A program made the translations under genes and the position numbers. From positions 1 through 64,000 of the forward strand of contig NZ_JAMQBK010000002.1 in assembly GCF_023701485.1 (NCBI RefSeq): 64,000 nucleotides of DNA. Reading direction: 5' to 3'. This stretch comes from Aporhodopirellula aestuarii. Lineage in GTDB: Bacteria > Planctomycetota > Planctomycetia > Pirellulales > Pirellulaceae. The notes below the pieces were generated by a model. That model was not told the origin of the DNA, did no database searches, and was given only the letters and a program-made list of their open reading frames with translations. Of the stretch, positions 30,344 through 39,831 are shown piece after piece (position 1 is the first letter of the stretch; each line of letters opens with the position of its first letter).

Positions 30344-31348
30344 TCAGCGAGCTAACGCCTTTTCAAACTCGACGCGGAATCGCTCAAAGGCTTCGATTTG
30401 GGGCATGTGGCCAAGCCCTTCCAGCTCATACAGTTCACCGTTCTCGATTTCCGCGGCAGTCTCCTTACCGAGATTTTGATACTGGCCTAGTTCCCGTTCC
30501 ACTCCCGTCTTCATCCAGCCACGTCCCGGCCCGGTTCGATCGCGGGTGCCGATGATCAGTCGCGTGGGAACCGCGAGGTCGGCCCATTCATTGCAAACGG
30601 GTTGTGAGAAGATCATGTCGTAGGTCATCGCATTGTTCCACGCGACCCGCTCCCAGTCCGGCCCATTCATCCAGCCGACGTGAATCGCCATCAAAGCGTC
30701 GTAAGCCGGCTCCCATTTGCCATCGTAATAGTTTTTCAACTGATACGCTTTGATATCAGCGGGCGTTTTTTTGACTTCGTTCTGATAGAAGAATTGAATG
30801 TCCTTGTACTGCACGAATTGGAGATAGTCCTCCAAACCGATCGGATTGACCAAAATCAATCGCTCGACATCGGGCTGGAACATCAGCGTGTACCGAGTTG
30901 CCAACATGCCGCCCATCGAGTGCCCGACGATGATCGGTTTTTCGATCCCAAGTTTCTCGATTAATTGCCGCGTGTTCTGAGCCAATTGAGGAAAACCGAA
31001 TTGGTAGTACGCAGGCTTGGACGATTTGCCAAACCCGATCTGATCAGGAATTAAGACTGAGTAACCCTTCGATTGCAAGAACTTCGCTGTCTGCTCCCAG
31101 TACGATCCGGAGAAATTCTTGCCGTGCAGCAAGACGACTGTTGGCATCCCGTCAGATCCCTTCAGATGCATATACGCCATCTGCAAGGTCTGTCGCTGCG
31201 AAGTGAATTCAAACGTCCCAACGGGGAACGGATAGGAATACCCATCCAGTTGAGCATCAAATGCAGGCGTTTCTTGAGCAACTGCGGCTACCGACGTGAA
31301 AACCATCGCGAATAAACTGGCAAGCACGCATCGGGCACTTTGTTTCAT
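30344..31348 (-). CDS. Secreted alpha/beta-hydrolase
   Basis: A 334-residue exported hydrolase with signal MKQSARCVLASLFAMVFTSV and cleavage near VAA-VAQ. The fold is clear: VVLLHGKNFSGSYW (oxyanion region), nucleophile in VGHSMGGMLATRY, acid in GTRDRTGPG and His in LEGLGHMPQIE. Sequence pattern is that of proline iminopeptidase/haloalkane dehalogenase-like or lipase/esterase members of the family; the substrate cannot be told. It ends in the region holding repeat copy A and has no close neighbour on its strand. Confidence 0.83.
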   Translation of the reverse strand: MKQSARCVLASLFAMVFTSVAAVAQETPAFDAQLDGYSYPFPVGTFEFTSQRQTLQMAYMHLKGSDGMPTVVLLHGKNFSGSYWEQTAKFLQSKGYSVLIPDQIGFGKSSKPAYYQFGFPQLAQNTRQLIEKLGIEKPIIVGHSMGGMLATRYTLMFQPDVERLILVNPIGLEDYLQFVQYKDIQFFYQNEVKKTPADIKAYQLKNYYDGKWEPAYDALMAIHVGWMNGPDWERVAWNNAMTYDMIFSQPVCNEWADLAVPTRLIIGTRDRTGPGRGWMKTGVERELGQYQNLGKETAAEIENGELYELEGLGHMPQIEAFERFRVEFEKALAR

Positions 31349-32205
31349 TTGACATTCCTTGTTTGCTATACGTTCGTACGATTGGAACGCAGAAGTGACT
31401 TATGTGGAAAACAGCGTTTGAGATACTGACTGCGACATGCAACGAGTTCATCTCAACGTTTCTAAGCAGAGTAGTAACCCGGCAAATCCGTGTTCCATTT
31501 GGCGAGCCCACGCAGCAAAACTTTGCCCCCGTTTGCGTTGATTGTCTGATCTGCACTACGAAAATGTTGTCTGGACCTGTCATCCATCCGCTTTTTCAAC
31601 GGATATTCCCCAACAAGTCTGCCCGGGGGAGCGAGGAGGTCCTCACTGGCCGATGACCGAACGTCCACCCGTTTTGTTGTCACGCTGAGCATGTCTCCGC
31701 TCATCTTGGTCGTTTGCAACTTTCGCACCTCTGTCCCTTTTTAAACGTTGACCTAGCGAACCGCATTAGCCGTAGCCAACAAAGGAAACAATGGCGTATT
31801 GATTGACTCAAGCCCCTGTACTTAACAGACAATTCACAACCCAACGCGTTTTTGAGCAGATCGCCGGCTATACGGTTGCGTTACGAGTAGTCACGTCTGT
31901 CTAGAAAACCGGGAGGCGACTCACGAAAGCCGCGACGACACACGCCATGCCTTCCGCACTTGTGCTACTTGGTACTGCCATCGACCATGGACTTGTGTCC
32001 ATGGCTTGCGCATGCCATGCCTTCGGCACTCAGTTCGCAGGCGAGGTCAGCTCTATACTGGTCGCGTGTTTGACAACAACAAACACATCTGCTGCCGTGC
32101 TAGAATTTCATGTTCGCCGTCTTGATGCGACCCACATGAACACGATCGCCAGCTCAGGCAAAGTCATTTGGTTCGCGAATGAAAACGACTTTCGATAAAG
32201 CCAAC
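31349..32205. other. Long intergenic region with a hairpin and direct repeats
   Basis: About 860 bases between divergent genes, without a frame I can support. Near the right side, GCCATGCCTTCCGCACT (31944-31960) recurs with one change at 32014-32030, flanking a perfect hairpin CCATGGAC-TTGT-GTCCATGG (31985-32004). Short frames crossing these repeats look accidental. Promoters for both flanking genes must lie here but are not obvious. Confidence 0.5.
31944..32030. repeat. Hairpin flanked by 17-base direct repeats
   Basis: Two near-identical 17-base direct repeats, 70 bases apart start to start, bracket a perfect 8-base-arm hairpin. A related hairpin (CTACGGAC-TCAC-GTCCGTGG) is at 39456-39475, and a half copy (GTGAGTCCATGG) lies near 43061-43072. 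Probably a second dispersed repeat family. Confidence 0.6.
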
Positions 32206-34323
32206 ATGAAATACGCCATCACGCTCCTCACCGTGGTACTGCTCGGATTTCCGTCGTCGTTGCACGCTGGGGAAACGATCCGAACCGAAATCCTCATCGT
32301 GGGCGGCACCGAGTCCGGTTGGGCGGCAGCGATTCAGGCGGCGCGAATGGGGTGCGAGTCGATCACGATCGTGCATGACGGTCGATGGCTCGGAGGGCAA
32401 TACACCGAACAGGGCCTCGCATGCGTGGATGAGAGCAAGGGGCCAGGCAAAGTGGGCTGGGGACCAGCGTGGCATCCGATGAAGCGATCGTTTCATCGCT
32501 TCGGTCTCTTCAAAGAATTGATGGATCGCATCGAGGCCTTCAACACGACGAAATACGGTTCGCCGATGCCGGGTAAACCGATGCACGGGCCGACCACTTT
32601 TCGCCCCGCGGAGGCAGAGGCGATTTTTCGTGACATGCTCCAGCCTTACATCGCGAGCGGGCAGGTGACGCTCAAGCTGAATCACCTACCCATTGCGGCG
32701 TTGACCTCGGCGAATGCGGTCACCGGCATGACGTTTCGCTCGGAGGAAGGTAAGACGCTGGAGGTGCAGGCCGCCATCACCATCGACGCGAGCGATTGGG
32801 GCGACGTCGTGCAGCTCAGCGGCGCCGAATTCGAAGTCGGTCCGGATCCAAAGTCACGCTACGGCGAGCCCAGCGCTCAAGCCGACACGTCCGTCAATCC
32901 ACCCAACGAGATGAATCCCATCACCTGGACACTCATCGTGGAGGAAGGGGAAGACGACTCGCCGATCGCGGCCCCTCCGGGGTACGACGAGCGCAGTTAC
33001 TTCCGCTGCACCTCGTTCGGACGTCAAGACGCCATGAAGTTGAAGTGGGAACAACGGGTCAAAGCGGGCAACAACTCGCCGTGGCCCGCCAAGGGCACCG
33101 AAAGCCGACGCCAGGGAACTGTTCTCACCATGCGTCGCCTCGTGGAAGGCACCACGAGCACCGACGGTATTACCTCGGCACTGATTTGCTATGCGAACGG
33201 CCAAGACTACCCGCTCGAGCGTCTACCACGGCATGTATGCGACGCGTTGGAGGCTACGGAACCAGGCGCGTCAATGAAGAACATTGTTTTAATGACACGC
33301 GAGCAACGCCAGATCGTTTTCGAGAACTGCAAGGCACACTCCCTCGGCCTGCTGCATCATTTGCAAACGACCGTTCATGATCGCGCAGCAGATAAGGCGA
33401 ACAGCCTGCGTCATTTCCATCTCAGTACCGAGTTTGGCACGCCTGATCGTCTGCCGATGAAACCCTACATCCGCGAGAGCCTGCGTCTCAAATCACTCTA
33501 CATGATCCGTGAGCAGGACGGCCTGACCCGAGGGAAAACGGCCAAGAATGCGAAGGAATCCTTCGCCCACATCATGTATCCCGATAGCGTCTTCGCGTGG
33601 CAGTTCCACTACGACTTCCATGATACCGGGCGGACGTATCTGAAGGATGAGGGCGATACCGGCCCGTGGACTCACTACGAAAAGCCGGGGCGTGGCGTGC
33701 ACAATCTCAGCGACCGCAGCGTCTTTCCGCTTCGCAGCCTGATCCCCGTAAAGATGGATGGTTTGATCGGTGCACAAGGGAACGTGGGCTTCAGCAGCAT
33801 CGTCAGCAGCGCCATTCGCCTGCACGATCATCGCGTGCATATTGGTCAAGCCGCCGGTGCGCTCGCCATGGTCGCCTTGCATCATCAAAGCCAGCCGCGT
33901 GATCTCGCGTGGAGCCGTGAACGACTCGAAGAAATCCAACACGCGATTTGCGGCGGCACCGAGACCACCCCCATGCTGCTCTGGCCCTGGCGTGATCTGC
34001 CCGCCGATCACGCCGCCTTTGTCGCGATCAACCGATTGAGTGCCCGCGGCCTCATCCCCACCGAACGTGACAAAGTCGACTTTCGTCCCGATGCGCCAGC
34101 GGAAAAAGCCTGGCGTGATGAAGTGCTTACGCGATGCAGCGGCTATGATTTTGAGCTGCGCGTCGGTGAAGAGCTCACGCGAGGCGAATTTGCTCATAGA
34201 CTTTGGAACGCGATCCAAGACCAGCCCGCACCGGCTTGGCAACGCCATGAAAGCAACGACGCCGACGCAGATGGCGTTCACGACCTGGATGATCCCCAAC
34301 CGTTTGGTGCATGGGAGTGGTGA
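32206..34323 (+). CDS. Secreted FAD-dependent oxidoreductase (FAD_oxidored/PF12831 type)
   Basis: A 705-residue exported flavoprotein with signal peptide YAITLLTVVLLGFPSSLHA. The dinucleotide-binding loop is ILIVGGTESGWAAAIQAAR; a central block reads AAITIDASDWGDVVQLSGAE; the C-terminal FAD contact reads GLIGAQGNVGFSSIVSSA. This architecture is common in planctomycetes and verrucomicrobia beside polysaccharide genes, but its substrate is unknown. The tail DADADGVHDLDD resembles a single calcium-binding thrombospondin-3 type repeat. A start at 32179 would add nine residues before the signal, so 32206 is preferred. It converges with the flavin oxidoreductase at 34324, with their stops almost touching. 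Confidence 0.8.
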   Translation: MKYAITLLTVVLLGFPSSLHAGETIRTEILIVGGTESGWAAAIQAARMGCESITIVHDGRWLGGQYTEQGLACVDESKGPGKVGWGPAWHPMKRSFHRFGLFKELMDRIEAFNTTKYGSPMPGKPMHGPTTFRPAEAEAIFRDMLQPYIASGQVTLKLNHLPIAALTSANAVTGMTFRSEEGKTLEVQAAITIDASDWGDVVQLSGAEFEVGPDPKSRYGEPSAQADTSVNPPNEMNPITWTLIVEEGEDDSPIAAPPGYDERSYFRCTSFGRQDAMKLKWEQRVKAGNNSPWPAKGTESRRQGTVLTMRRLVEGTTSTDGITSALICYANGQDYPLERLPRHVCDALEATEPGASMKNIVLMTREQRQIVFENCKAHSLGLLHHLQTTVHDRAADKANSLRHFHLSTEFGTPDRLPMKPYIRESLRLKSLYMIREQDGLTRGKTAKNAKESFAHIMYPDSVFAWQFHYDFHDTGRTYLKDEGDTGPWTHYEKPGRGVHNLSDRSVFPLRSLIPVKMDGLIGAQGNVGFSSIVSSAIRLHDHRVHIGQAAGALAMVALHHQSQPRDLAWSRERLEEIQHAICGGTETTPMLLWPWRDLPADHAAFVAINRLSARGLIPTERDKVDFRPDAPAEKAWRDEVLTRCSGYDFELRVGEELTRGEFAHRLWNAIQDQPAPAWQRHESNDADADGVHDLDDPQPFGAWEW

Positions 34324-35598
34324 TTAGGAGACTTTCATCGAGTCAATGTCGACAAACACCTGATCCAGCTCCTTCTTGAAAAGGTCGCCGATGAGCAGAT
34401 CAGTGACGCTGCCTTGGTGATGCGGGAAGCGACGAATAAATTCCCCGAAACTGAAGCCGTCGTAGTATTCGCAAACCAGTCGCCGCATTCGGTTCATTCC
34501 CTCGACATACTCCGCTTCCCATTTGCCGATCTGCGACCGAGACGTGTCACCGATTCGCAGACCTTCGACAATCGCATCGGCGGCAAGCTCTCCCGACTTC
34601 ATCGCCAGCAGCACTCCCGATGAGTAAAGCGGGTCGAGAAATCCGAACGCGTCACCGACCAACACCCAACCATCTCCAGCGGCTTGTTTGGCACTGGAAG
34701 TGTAGTCCTTCGTCGCCTTGACCGGGGCAACTTGTTTGGCGCCAGCCACCCGTTCTTTGACGACGGGGCAGTTTTCCATTTCTTCGAAATAGGTGGACTC
34801 GTTGCTATCCCGGCCTTTGAACAAGTAGTCGAAGTCTGCCACCACACCGATGCTGACGAGGTCATCGTGCATCGGGATGTACCAGAACCAACCTTTCCTG
34901 TTTTGCAAACTCAGGACGATCGTCGCCCCTTCGTCCTTGCCTTGATCCCGATCGGCCCCCTCATAGTATGTCCAGAGTGCTCCCTTATTCAGCTGCGTAT
35001 CGGGGACTCGCAGTCGGAACTTGTTGATCAGCATGGAACTCTGTCCGCTGGCGTCGATAACCACATCGGCTCGAACTTCTCTTTGGTTCCCGGCTTCATC
35101 CACAATCTGTACGCCGACAGCCTTGTCACCCTCGAACAAGACGTCGAGAACCCGTACTCCCTCATTAACGACGACGCCATGTTCCTCGGCATTATTGAGC
35201 ATCATGACGTCGAATTCGCTCCGGCGAATTTGCCACGTCTGCGAACATTCGTGCGGTTTGTTGTCATGAAAGTAGAACGGCGCCGAAATCCTGCCCGACG
35301 GACTCACAAACTGAACGCTGTGTTTTTTGACAAAGTGGCTCGACTTCATCTTGTCGAGCATCCCGAGCCGTTTGAGCACCCAATAGGTTTCCGGAATTAG
35401 CGACTCGCCGATGTGATAGCGTGGAAACCGCTCTCGCTCGAATAGTTCCACACGATAGTCCTGCTGAGCGATCAATGTCGAAGCGGTCGCACCGGCTGGA
35501 CCGCCACCAATCACAACGACATCAAGATCCTGGTTACCCGCCATCGTTTTATCCGTGCTGAAGTTTGATGTATTGAAAATGCGTTCACCGTTACTCAT
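34324..35598 (-). CDS. FAD-dependent oxidoreductase of the geranylgeranyl-reductase/flavin-halogenase-like group
   Basis: A 424-residue cytoplasmic flavoprotein. FAD site: VVVIGGGPAGATASTL; the group motif FPRYHIGESLIPETYWVLKR; second FAD motif WVLVGDAFGFLDPLYSSGV. The halogenase-specific WxWxIP signature is not evident (only GWFWYIPMHD, which is close but also found in reductases), so halogenation is not claimed. Its ATG overlaps the stop of the MarR gene upstream in an ATGAGTAA arrangement, a sign of translational coupling. It may oxidise an aromatic or isoprenoid compound that MarR senses. The first 22 residues before LDVVVIGG may be longer than necessary; a start at the inner MAGNQD is possible. 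Confidence 0.82.
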   Translation of the reverse strand: MSNGERIFNTSNFSTDKTMAGNQDLDVVVIGGGPAGATASTLIAQQDYRVELFERERFPRYHIGESLIPETYWVLKRLGMLDKMKSSHFVKKHSVQFVSPSGRISAPFYFHDNKPHECSQTWQIRRSEFDVMMLNNAEEHGVVVNEGVRVLDVLFEGDKAVGVQIVDEAGNQREVRADVVIDASGQSSMLINKFRLRVPDTQLNKGALWTYYEGADRDQGKDEGATIVLSLQNRKGWFWYIPMHDDLVSIGVVADFDYLFKGRDSNESTYFEEMENCPVVKERVAGAKQVAPVKATKDYTSSAKQAAGDGWVLVGDAFGFLDPLYSSGVLLAMKSGELAADAIVEGLRIGDTSRSQIGKWEAEYVEGMNRMRRLVCEYYDGFSFGEFIRRFPHHQGSVTDLLIGDLFKKELDQVFVDIDSMKVS

Positions 35599-36097
35599 CG
35601 GCGACCGATAGATGACTGGGATTCTCGTGGGGTTGGCGGGCCTGTCGGAGCAAGTCGGCCAACTGACGCAAATCCTTCTTCTTCAGGTGCCCCAACTGCT
35701 GTTGATGACATTCCTGGACAGCATCGTGAATTTCGTCAAGCAGCGTTACGCCCTTCTTAGAGATCCGGACTTCGACCACGCGGCGGTTCTCAGGCTTCCG
35801 CTCGCGATTGAGAAGTTCGCGTCGTTCTAAACGATCGAGCAGACGCGTCATGTCGGGGGCACGCGATATCAGCCGACTCCCCAGCACCAACGTCGGCATC
35901 GCGTCCGGATAAATCGACTGCAACAACCTGAGCGCGTTGTACTGTTGGGCGGACAAACCGACTCGACCGAACACGTCATCCTCCAACGTCTTGAGGCGAT
36001 CATACGTCCGCCACAGGTTCAAGAAGACTTCTTGTTCCAACGAATCGTAAGTTCGTTTCGTCGGCGTCACCGCGGTGCGGGTCGATGTTTTGGCCAT
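35591..36097 (-). CDS. MarR-family transcriptional regulator
   Basis: A 168-residue winged-helix regulator. Helices and recognition region: GLSAQQYNALRLLQ, then ISRAPDMTRLLDRLERR, with the wing at NRERKPENRRVVEVRISKKG. The C-terminal helices (LGHLKKKDLRQLADLLRQ) form the dimer interface. It overlaps the flavin oxidoreductase start by 8 bases, so it very likely controls its own operon and responds to a small, often phenolic, ligand or redox change. Ligand not predictable. Confidence 0.88.
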   Translation of the reverse strand: MAKTSTRTAVTPTKRTYDSLEQEVFLNLWRTYDRLKTLEDDVFGRVGLSAQQYNALRLLQSIYPDAMPTLVLGSRLISRAPDMTRLLDRLERRELLNRERKPENRRVVEVRISKKGVTLLDEIHDAVQECHQQQLGHLKKKDLRQLADLLRQARQPHENPSHLSVADE

Positions 36098-36401
36098 GGT
36101 TCGAAATTACTCGTCGCAACAACTATCGTCAAGACAAGTGTTATGTCGACACGTATGGACGCGTGTGCGCCGTGAATCGATGAGAGCTGGATTTCAATGA
36201 CGTGACCGGACGGTTGCATCAAAACTTCGAGACATCGAAACGGCCGGACCTCTTAGGCAGGCATCGCACGGGCAACTTGCGTGCAGCTTCCGGCAGAGCC
36301 TATCATTGCAACTTGACGCAGATATCTGCATCGCTCGGATCTTGAGCACACGTACGGCTGCTTCCGATTTCGTTTTCCAACTTCCGTGGATTCCATCCGC
36401 G
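36098..36401. other. Divergent intergenic region
   Basis: About 300 bases between marR and the membrane-protein gene. The AAACTCGTTGTCGC-like AT-richer part just before marR (36100-36150) includes TGTTATGTCGACACG, an imperfect palindrome that could be a MarR operator. Nothing else is seen. Confidence 0.35.
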
Positions 36402-36845
36402 ATGAATGAATCGCACGCTCACAATCGATGGCGAATCGCTTTTCGAGGTTTCGTGATTTGGCTGATGCTGATCGCCGCGGAAATCTTCCACGGTGTTTTT
36501 CGAACAATCGCACTCATGCCTTTGATAGGCGAATTCCGATCCAATCAACTGGGTGTTTTCAGCGGATCGTTGATCATCCTGCTCATCGCGTCGATAACGA
36601 TTCGATGGATCGGCGCTCGCCGAAGTAATGAACTGCTAATGATTGGTTTGCTCTGGCTGGTGTTGACGGTTGCCTTCGAGGTGTTGTTTGGTCGGTTCGC
36701 GATGGGACTGACATGGGAACGCATTGCGTCAGACTACAACCTGTTCAAGGGAGGGCTGATGCCTCTCGGTCTGCTAACACTCTTCTTCAGCCCGATGATT
36801 GCGGCAAAAGTCCGAAGCTCGATCGATCGGCATAAAGTTCGGTGA
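36402..36845 (+). CDS. Small four-helix integral membrane protein, unknown function
   Basis: A 147-residue protein starting at MNESHAHNRW. Four hydrophobic segments are apparent: VIWLMLIAAEIFHGVF, GSLIILLIASITI, LLMIGLLWLVLTVAFEVLF and LMPLGLLTLFFSPMIAA. The order and the Arg/Lys between segments suggest an inner-membrane protein with cytoplasmic ends. The frame extends upstream to 36306, but that part is not hydrophobic and the inner ATG fits better. I do not recognise the family. Neighbours (marR, haloperoxidase) give no clue. Confidence 0.6.
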   Translation: MNESHAHNRWRIAFRGFVIWLMLIAAEIFHGVFRTIALMPLIGEFRSNQLGVFSGSLIILLIASITIRWIGARRSNELLMIGLLWLVLTVAFEVLFGRFAMGLTWERIASDYNLFKGGLMPLGLLTLFFSPMIAAKVRSSIDRHKVR

Positions 36846-36958
36846 AACGCGTGACATTCAGTGTGCGTTTTCGCACCTAAAGAAGGACACAAACAGCGGC
36901 TGGTCCAGGCCGTTTCGCGGTGGTCCTCGCCACCCCCTTCTCCACTACAGGTGCACGC

Positions 36959-39136
36959 ATGGCCCGTTTTATGAATCGTTGGGTTCGACGCTCCCCCTCC
37001 CCCCAAAGTTCGACACCATTGAAAAGCAATGGTCGCAAACGCAAATCAACGCGTCGACGACTCCGTCCCGAGACGCTAGAGAATCGACAATTGATGGCGG
37101 CTAACATCTTTCACAACGAAGCGATGCCCGAAGACGTCAACGAAGACGGGATCGTTTCAGCCGTTGACGCGTTAACGATTATCAATCAAATCAATCAAGC
37201 GGACAGCAGTGGGGCGGGCGAACCCGGGTCGCAGCAACGAGGCAGCGGACGGATGACCGACGTCAACAACGACGGCCGCGACAGTGCACTGGATGCCTTA
37301 ATGGTGATCAATCGTCTCAATCGCGGGGACGACGGATTGCGAAATCCCGTTGACAACCCCGACACGTCTCTTGATCTACCGAGCGAAGATTCACCCACTG
37401 ATTCAGCCGACGACAGTGATCTACCCACATTTGAAAGCGATTCCGATGTGGTACTCCAATGGAACGATCTTTTTGGTGAAATCCTGGCAAGCAGCGTCGA
37501 GAATCAGAATCCCGGTTACGCGTCGCGGTCGATGGCGATGTTGAACGTCGCCATCTTCGACGCCGTTGCCCTCGCTACCGATGGTGCCGACGCGAATACC
37601 TTCTACGACTATGCGATCGACTTCCGCGGCAGCACTGACAACGTCACGACGGAAATCGTGGCCTCTCAAGCGGCATACACTGTTCTCAGCGGACTCTACC
37701 CAGACCAGCAGGATACTCTCGACTCGTTCCTAGCAGCGAGCCTCGCAAACTACCGCAGTGGTGACAACACCTCCGACAGCATCGCGTTGGGTACCGAAAT
37801 CGGCAACGAGATCCTCGCGAGCCGCGCCGACGACGGTTCCGACGAAATCGTTCAATACACCTACTCAGATGAAGTCGGCTCGTTCCAAGCTGATCCACTC
37901 AACCCCGACGTCCCGGTGTGGGGACCGGGCTGGGGAGAGGTGGACACGTTCGCGATCAGTTCCAGCGACGATTATCTACCTGAAACCACTCCGGCTCTGA
38001 CCAGCGAGGAGTACGCCGCCTCCTACAACGAAGTCAAAGAACTCGGTGCGGCCGACAGCACCGTCAGAACGGAGGATCAAACGGAAGCCGGCCTTTTCTG
38101 GGCGTACGACCGTGAAGGCTTGGGAACGCCATTGGCACTTTACAACGATGTGCTCTTAACGATCGCTGTCCAACAAGGGAACACGCTCGAGGAAAACGCG
38201 GCGTTGTTCGCCCAGGCATCCGTAGCGATGGCCGACGCGGCGATTGTGGCATGGGACACCAAATTCAGCGAAGAGTTTTGGAGACCCGTCACGGCGATTC
38301 AATCCGGCGACATCGACGGCAACGGGCTCACAGAAGGCGACGCCGACTGGACCGCATTGGGAGCTCCCGATGGAGGCGACGATGAGATCGGATTCACACC
38401 TCAGTTCCCAACCTATATTTCCGGACACGCGACGTTCGGCGGCGCCCTCTTCGGGACGCTTCAGGAGTTCTACGGAACCGATGACATTTCCTTCGAGTTG
38501 ACATCGAGGGAGCTGGAGATCTTGCTCGAAAATCCTGAGCTACAAGACGCCTACGGAATCAGCCTTGACGATGCAACTCGCACGTTCAGTTCGTTCAGCG
38601 AAGCGATGGCTGAAAACGGCCGCAGTCGTGTGTACTTAGGTATCCATTTCGACTTCGACGATCTCGTCGGTCAAGCAGTCGGGCAAACCGTTGCCGCGAC
38701 CGTTGCATCCGAATTCGCGGCTTTGACCGGCGCCGACTCAGGAAGCGATACGGGAGGCGGAGGCTTCGCCGACAACAACCAAGGTGGAAACGGAAACGTA
38801 GGAAACAACGACGGAGGTGATCGCAGGGGGAACGAAAGGGACACAAATAATAGTGACTCCCCACGTTCCACCACCTCTTCTCGTGCTCTGGCGACGACTC
38901 CACTCGATACCACTCTCGATGACGCGGATCTCGAGCTGTTCGATCAGAGCCAAACGGCCAACCAAGTGAATTCCAGCGCGACGGCAGCATCACGCTCGAC
39001 ATCCAATAGCCAATCGGAAATCCAAAGCCCAGAACTGGATGCGTCGGGCCTTCGTCAGGATGAATTGTCCGGGCGGGATTCGCTCGAACAACGGTTGGCT
39101 ATGATCGATTCCATCTTCACGGAAAATCGATTTTAG
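36959..39136 (+). CDS. Secreted vanadium-dependent haloperoxidase/PAP2-like protein with dockerin repeats
   Basis: About 725 residues. The long Arg-rich start contains RRRLRPETLENRQLMAA, the N-terminal sorting motif common in planctomycete surface proteins. Two dockerin-type calcium loops follow (DVNEDGIVSAVDALTIINQ and DVNNDGRDSALDALMVINR), then an acidic linker. Residues about 150-590 form the vanadate/acid-phosphatase fold: FWRPVTAIQ, TYISGHATFGGA (near 487) and SRVYLGIHFDFDD (near 556), which supply the Arg and His ligands of vanadate. The end is Gly/Asn/Ser-rich and low in complexity. It probably oxidises halides with peroxide outside the cell. The start is uncertain among ATGs at 36920 frame, 36959 and 36974. 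Confidence 0.82.
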   Translation: MARFMNRWVRRSPSPQSSTPLKSNGRKRKSTRRRLRPETLENRQLMAANIFHNEAMPEDVNEDGIVSAVDALTIINQINQADSSGAGEPGSQQRGSGRMTDVNNDGRDSALDALMVINRLNRGDDGLRNPVDNPDTSLDLPSEDSPTDSADDSDLPTFESDSDVVLQWNDLFGEILASSVENQNPGYASRSMAMLNVAIFDAVALATDGADANTFYDYAIDFRGSTDNVTTEIVASQAAYTVLSGLYPDQQDTLDSFLAASLANYRSGDNTSDSIALGTEIGNEILASRADDGSDEIVQYTYSDEVGSFQADPLNPDVPVWGPGWGEVDTFAISSSDDYLPETTPALTSEEYAASYNEVKELGAADSTVRTEDQTEAGLFWAYDREGLGTPLALYNDVLLTIAVQQGNTLEENAALFAQASVAMADAAIVAWDTKFSEEFWRPVTAIQSGDIDGNGLTEGDADWTALGAPDGGDDEIGFTPQFPTYISGHATFGGALFGTLQEFYGTDDISFELTSRELEILLENPELQDAYGISLDDATRTFSSFSEAMAENGRSRVYLGIHFDFDDLVGQAVGQTVAATVASEFAALTGADSGSDTGGGGFADNNQGGNGNVGNNDGGDRRGNERDTNNSDSPRSTTSSRALATTPLDTTLDDADLELFDQSQTANQVNSSATAASRSTSNSQSEIQSPELDASGLRQDELSGRDSLEQRLAMIDSIFTENRF

Positions 39137-39166
39137 TTCTTGTTCAGCAGTCTAAATGGGGGTGAG

Positions 39167-39331
39167 ACCGGACGGCTTGCGGGCTGTTGTTTTAATGAGC
39201 CGACGGCGCTGTCCGCGGGCCTAACGGTGAGAACACGGTCATTGGAGGCCCGCAGCTCGCGTTGCCGGCTCACGAAACTTTTCGAAACAACTAAACCGAT
39301 AGCCGGCTTGGGCCGTTCCGCTACATTTGAA
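39167..39331. repeat. Palindromic intergenic repeat, split copy
   Basis: ACCGGACGGCTTGCGGGCTG at 39167-39186 is the exact reverse complement of 30078-30097 in copy A. After about 115 unrelated bases, AGCCGGCTTGGGCCGTTCCGCTACATTTGAA (39301-39331) resembles the right flank of copy A. The arrangement suggests insertion or recombination inside an old copy. Confidence 0.6.
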
Positions 39332-39455
39332 GTCCCGCAGAAATTAAATCGACGCCCTGAGCAATGACAGATGCCGTTCCCGGTAGTTCCTTCGTAAGCA
39401 CACGCCCGCGTTTGGTGTCGTCGCGTTGCGACTTGCATTAATTTGTCTTCCCAAA

Positions 39456-39475
39456 CTACGGACTCACGTCCGTGG
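39456..39475. repeat. Short hairpin of a second repeat family
   Basis: CTACGGAC-TCAC-GTCCGTGG: 8-base arms with one mismatch and a 4-base loop, closely similar in design to the hairpin at 31985-32004. It lies in a gene-free stretch downstream of the haloperoxidase. Confidence 0.6.
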
Positions 39476-39831
39476 CTTTTGGATGTCATCACGATCGTGA
39501 CTAATTTCCCGAAACACTGGATCCAACTAAACACAAAAGAAACAGCGACACGTCTTGTCCATGATGAATTTTTGGCAGGCAAGCGATAGCCTTGTTTGAA
39601 CGTAGACACCATGTACGGTCATAGCGACGAGTTCGCATTCCACGTCGCCAAAAATCTCCTTCACATCCGCGATTTGCAAGCCACACTCTTGCATCTATGC
39701 GGCGACCACGAGCGATTCACACATCGTCATCAAGGTCTCGACTTCAAACGAACCGATGTCGAACTAGCAAGTGTTGTCAATAGCATCTTGGCCTGATTCA
39801 CAGCGTTATCCGCGATCAAAAGCACGCGAGA

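Larger units (their letters stand above)
39137..39831. other. Long intergenic region with rearranged repeat copies
   Basis: About 700 bases with no supported gene between convergent genes. It holds a broken copy of the palindromic repeat (39167-39186, and a second part at 39301-39331) and a hairpin at 39456-39475. A short frame at 39596-39796 has no ribosome binding site or recognisable family. Confidence 0.5.

Noticed and set aside
33493-34299. - strand open frame of 268 codons opposite the FAD oxidoreductase
   Set aside because: Shadow frame with no recognisable domain.
34324-35598. Flavin-dependent tryptophan halogenase
   Set aside because: The FPRxHxGES motif is shared with reductases, and a clear WxWxIP halogenase signature is not present.
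36959-39136. Cellulosome component because of dockerin repeats
   Set aside because: No cohesin or scaffoldin is present, and isolated dockerin-like repeats are common in planctomycete surface proteins.
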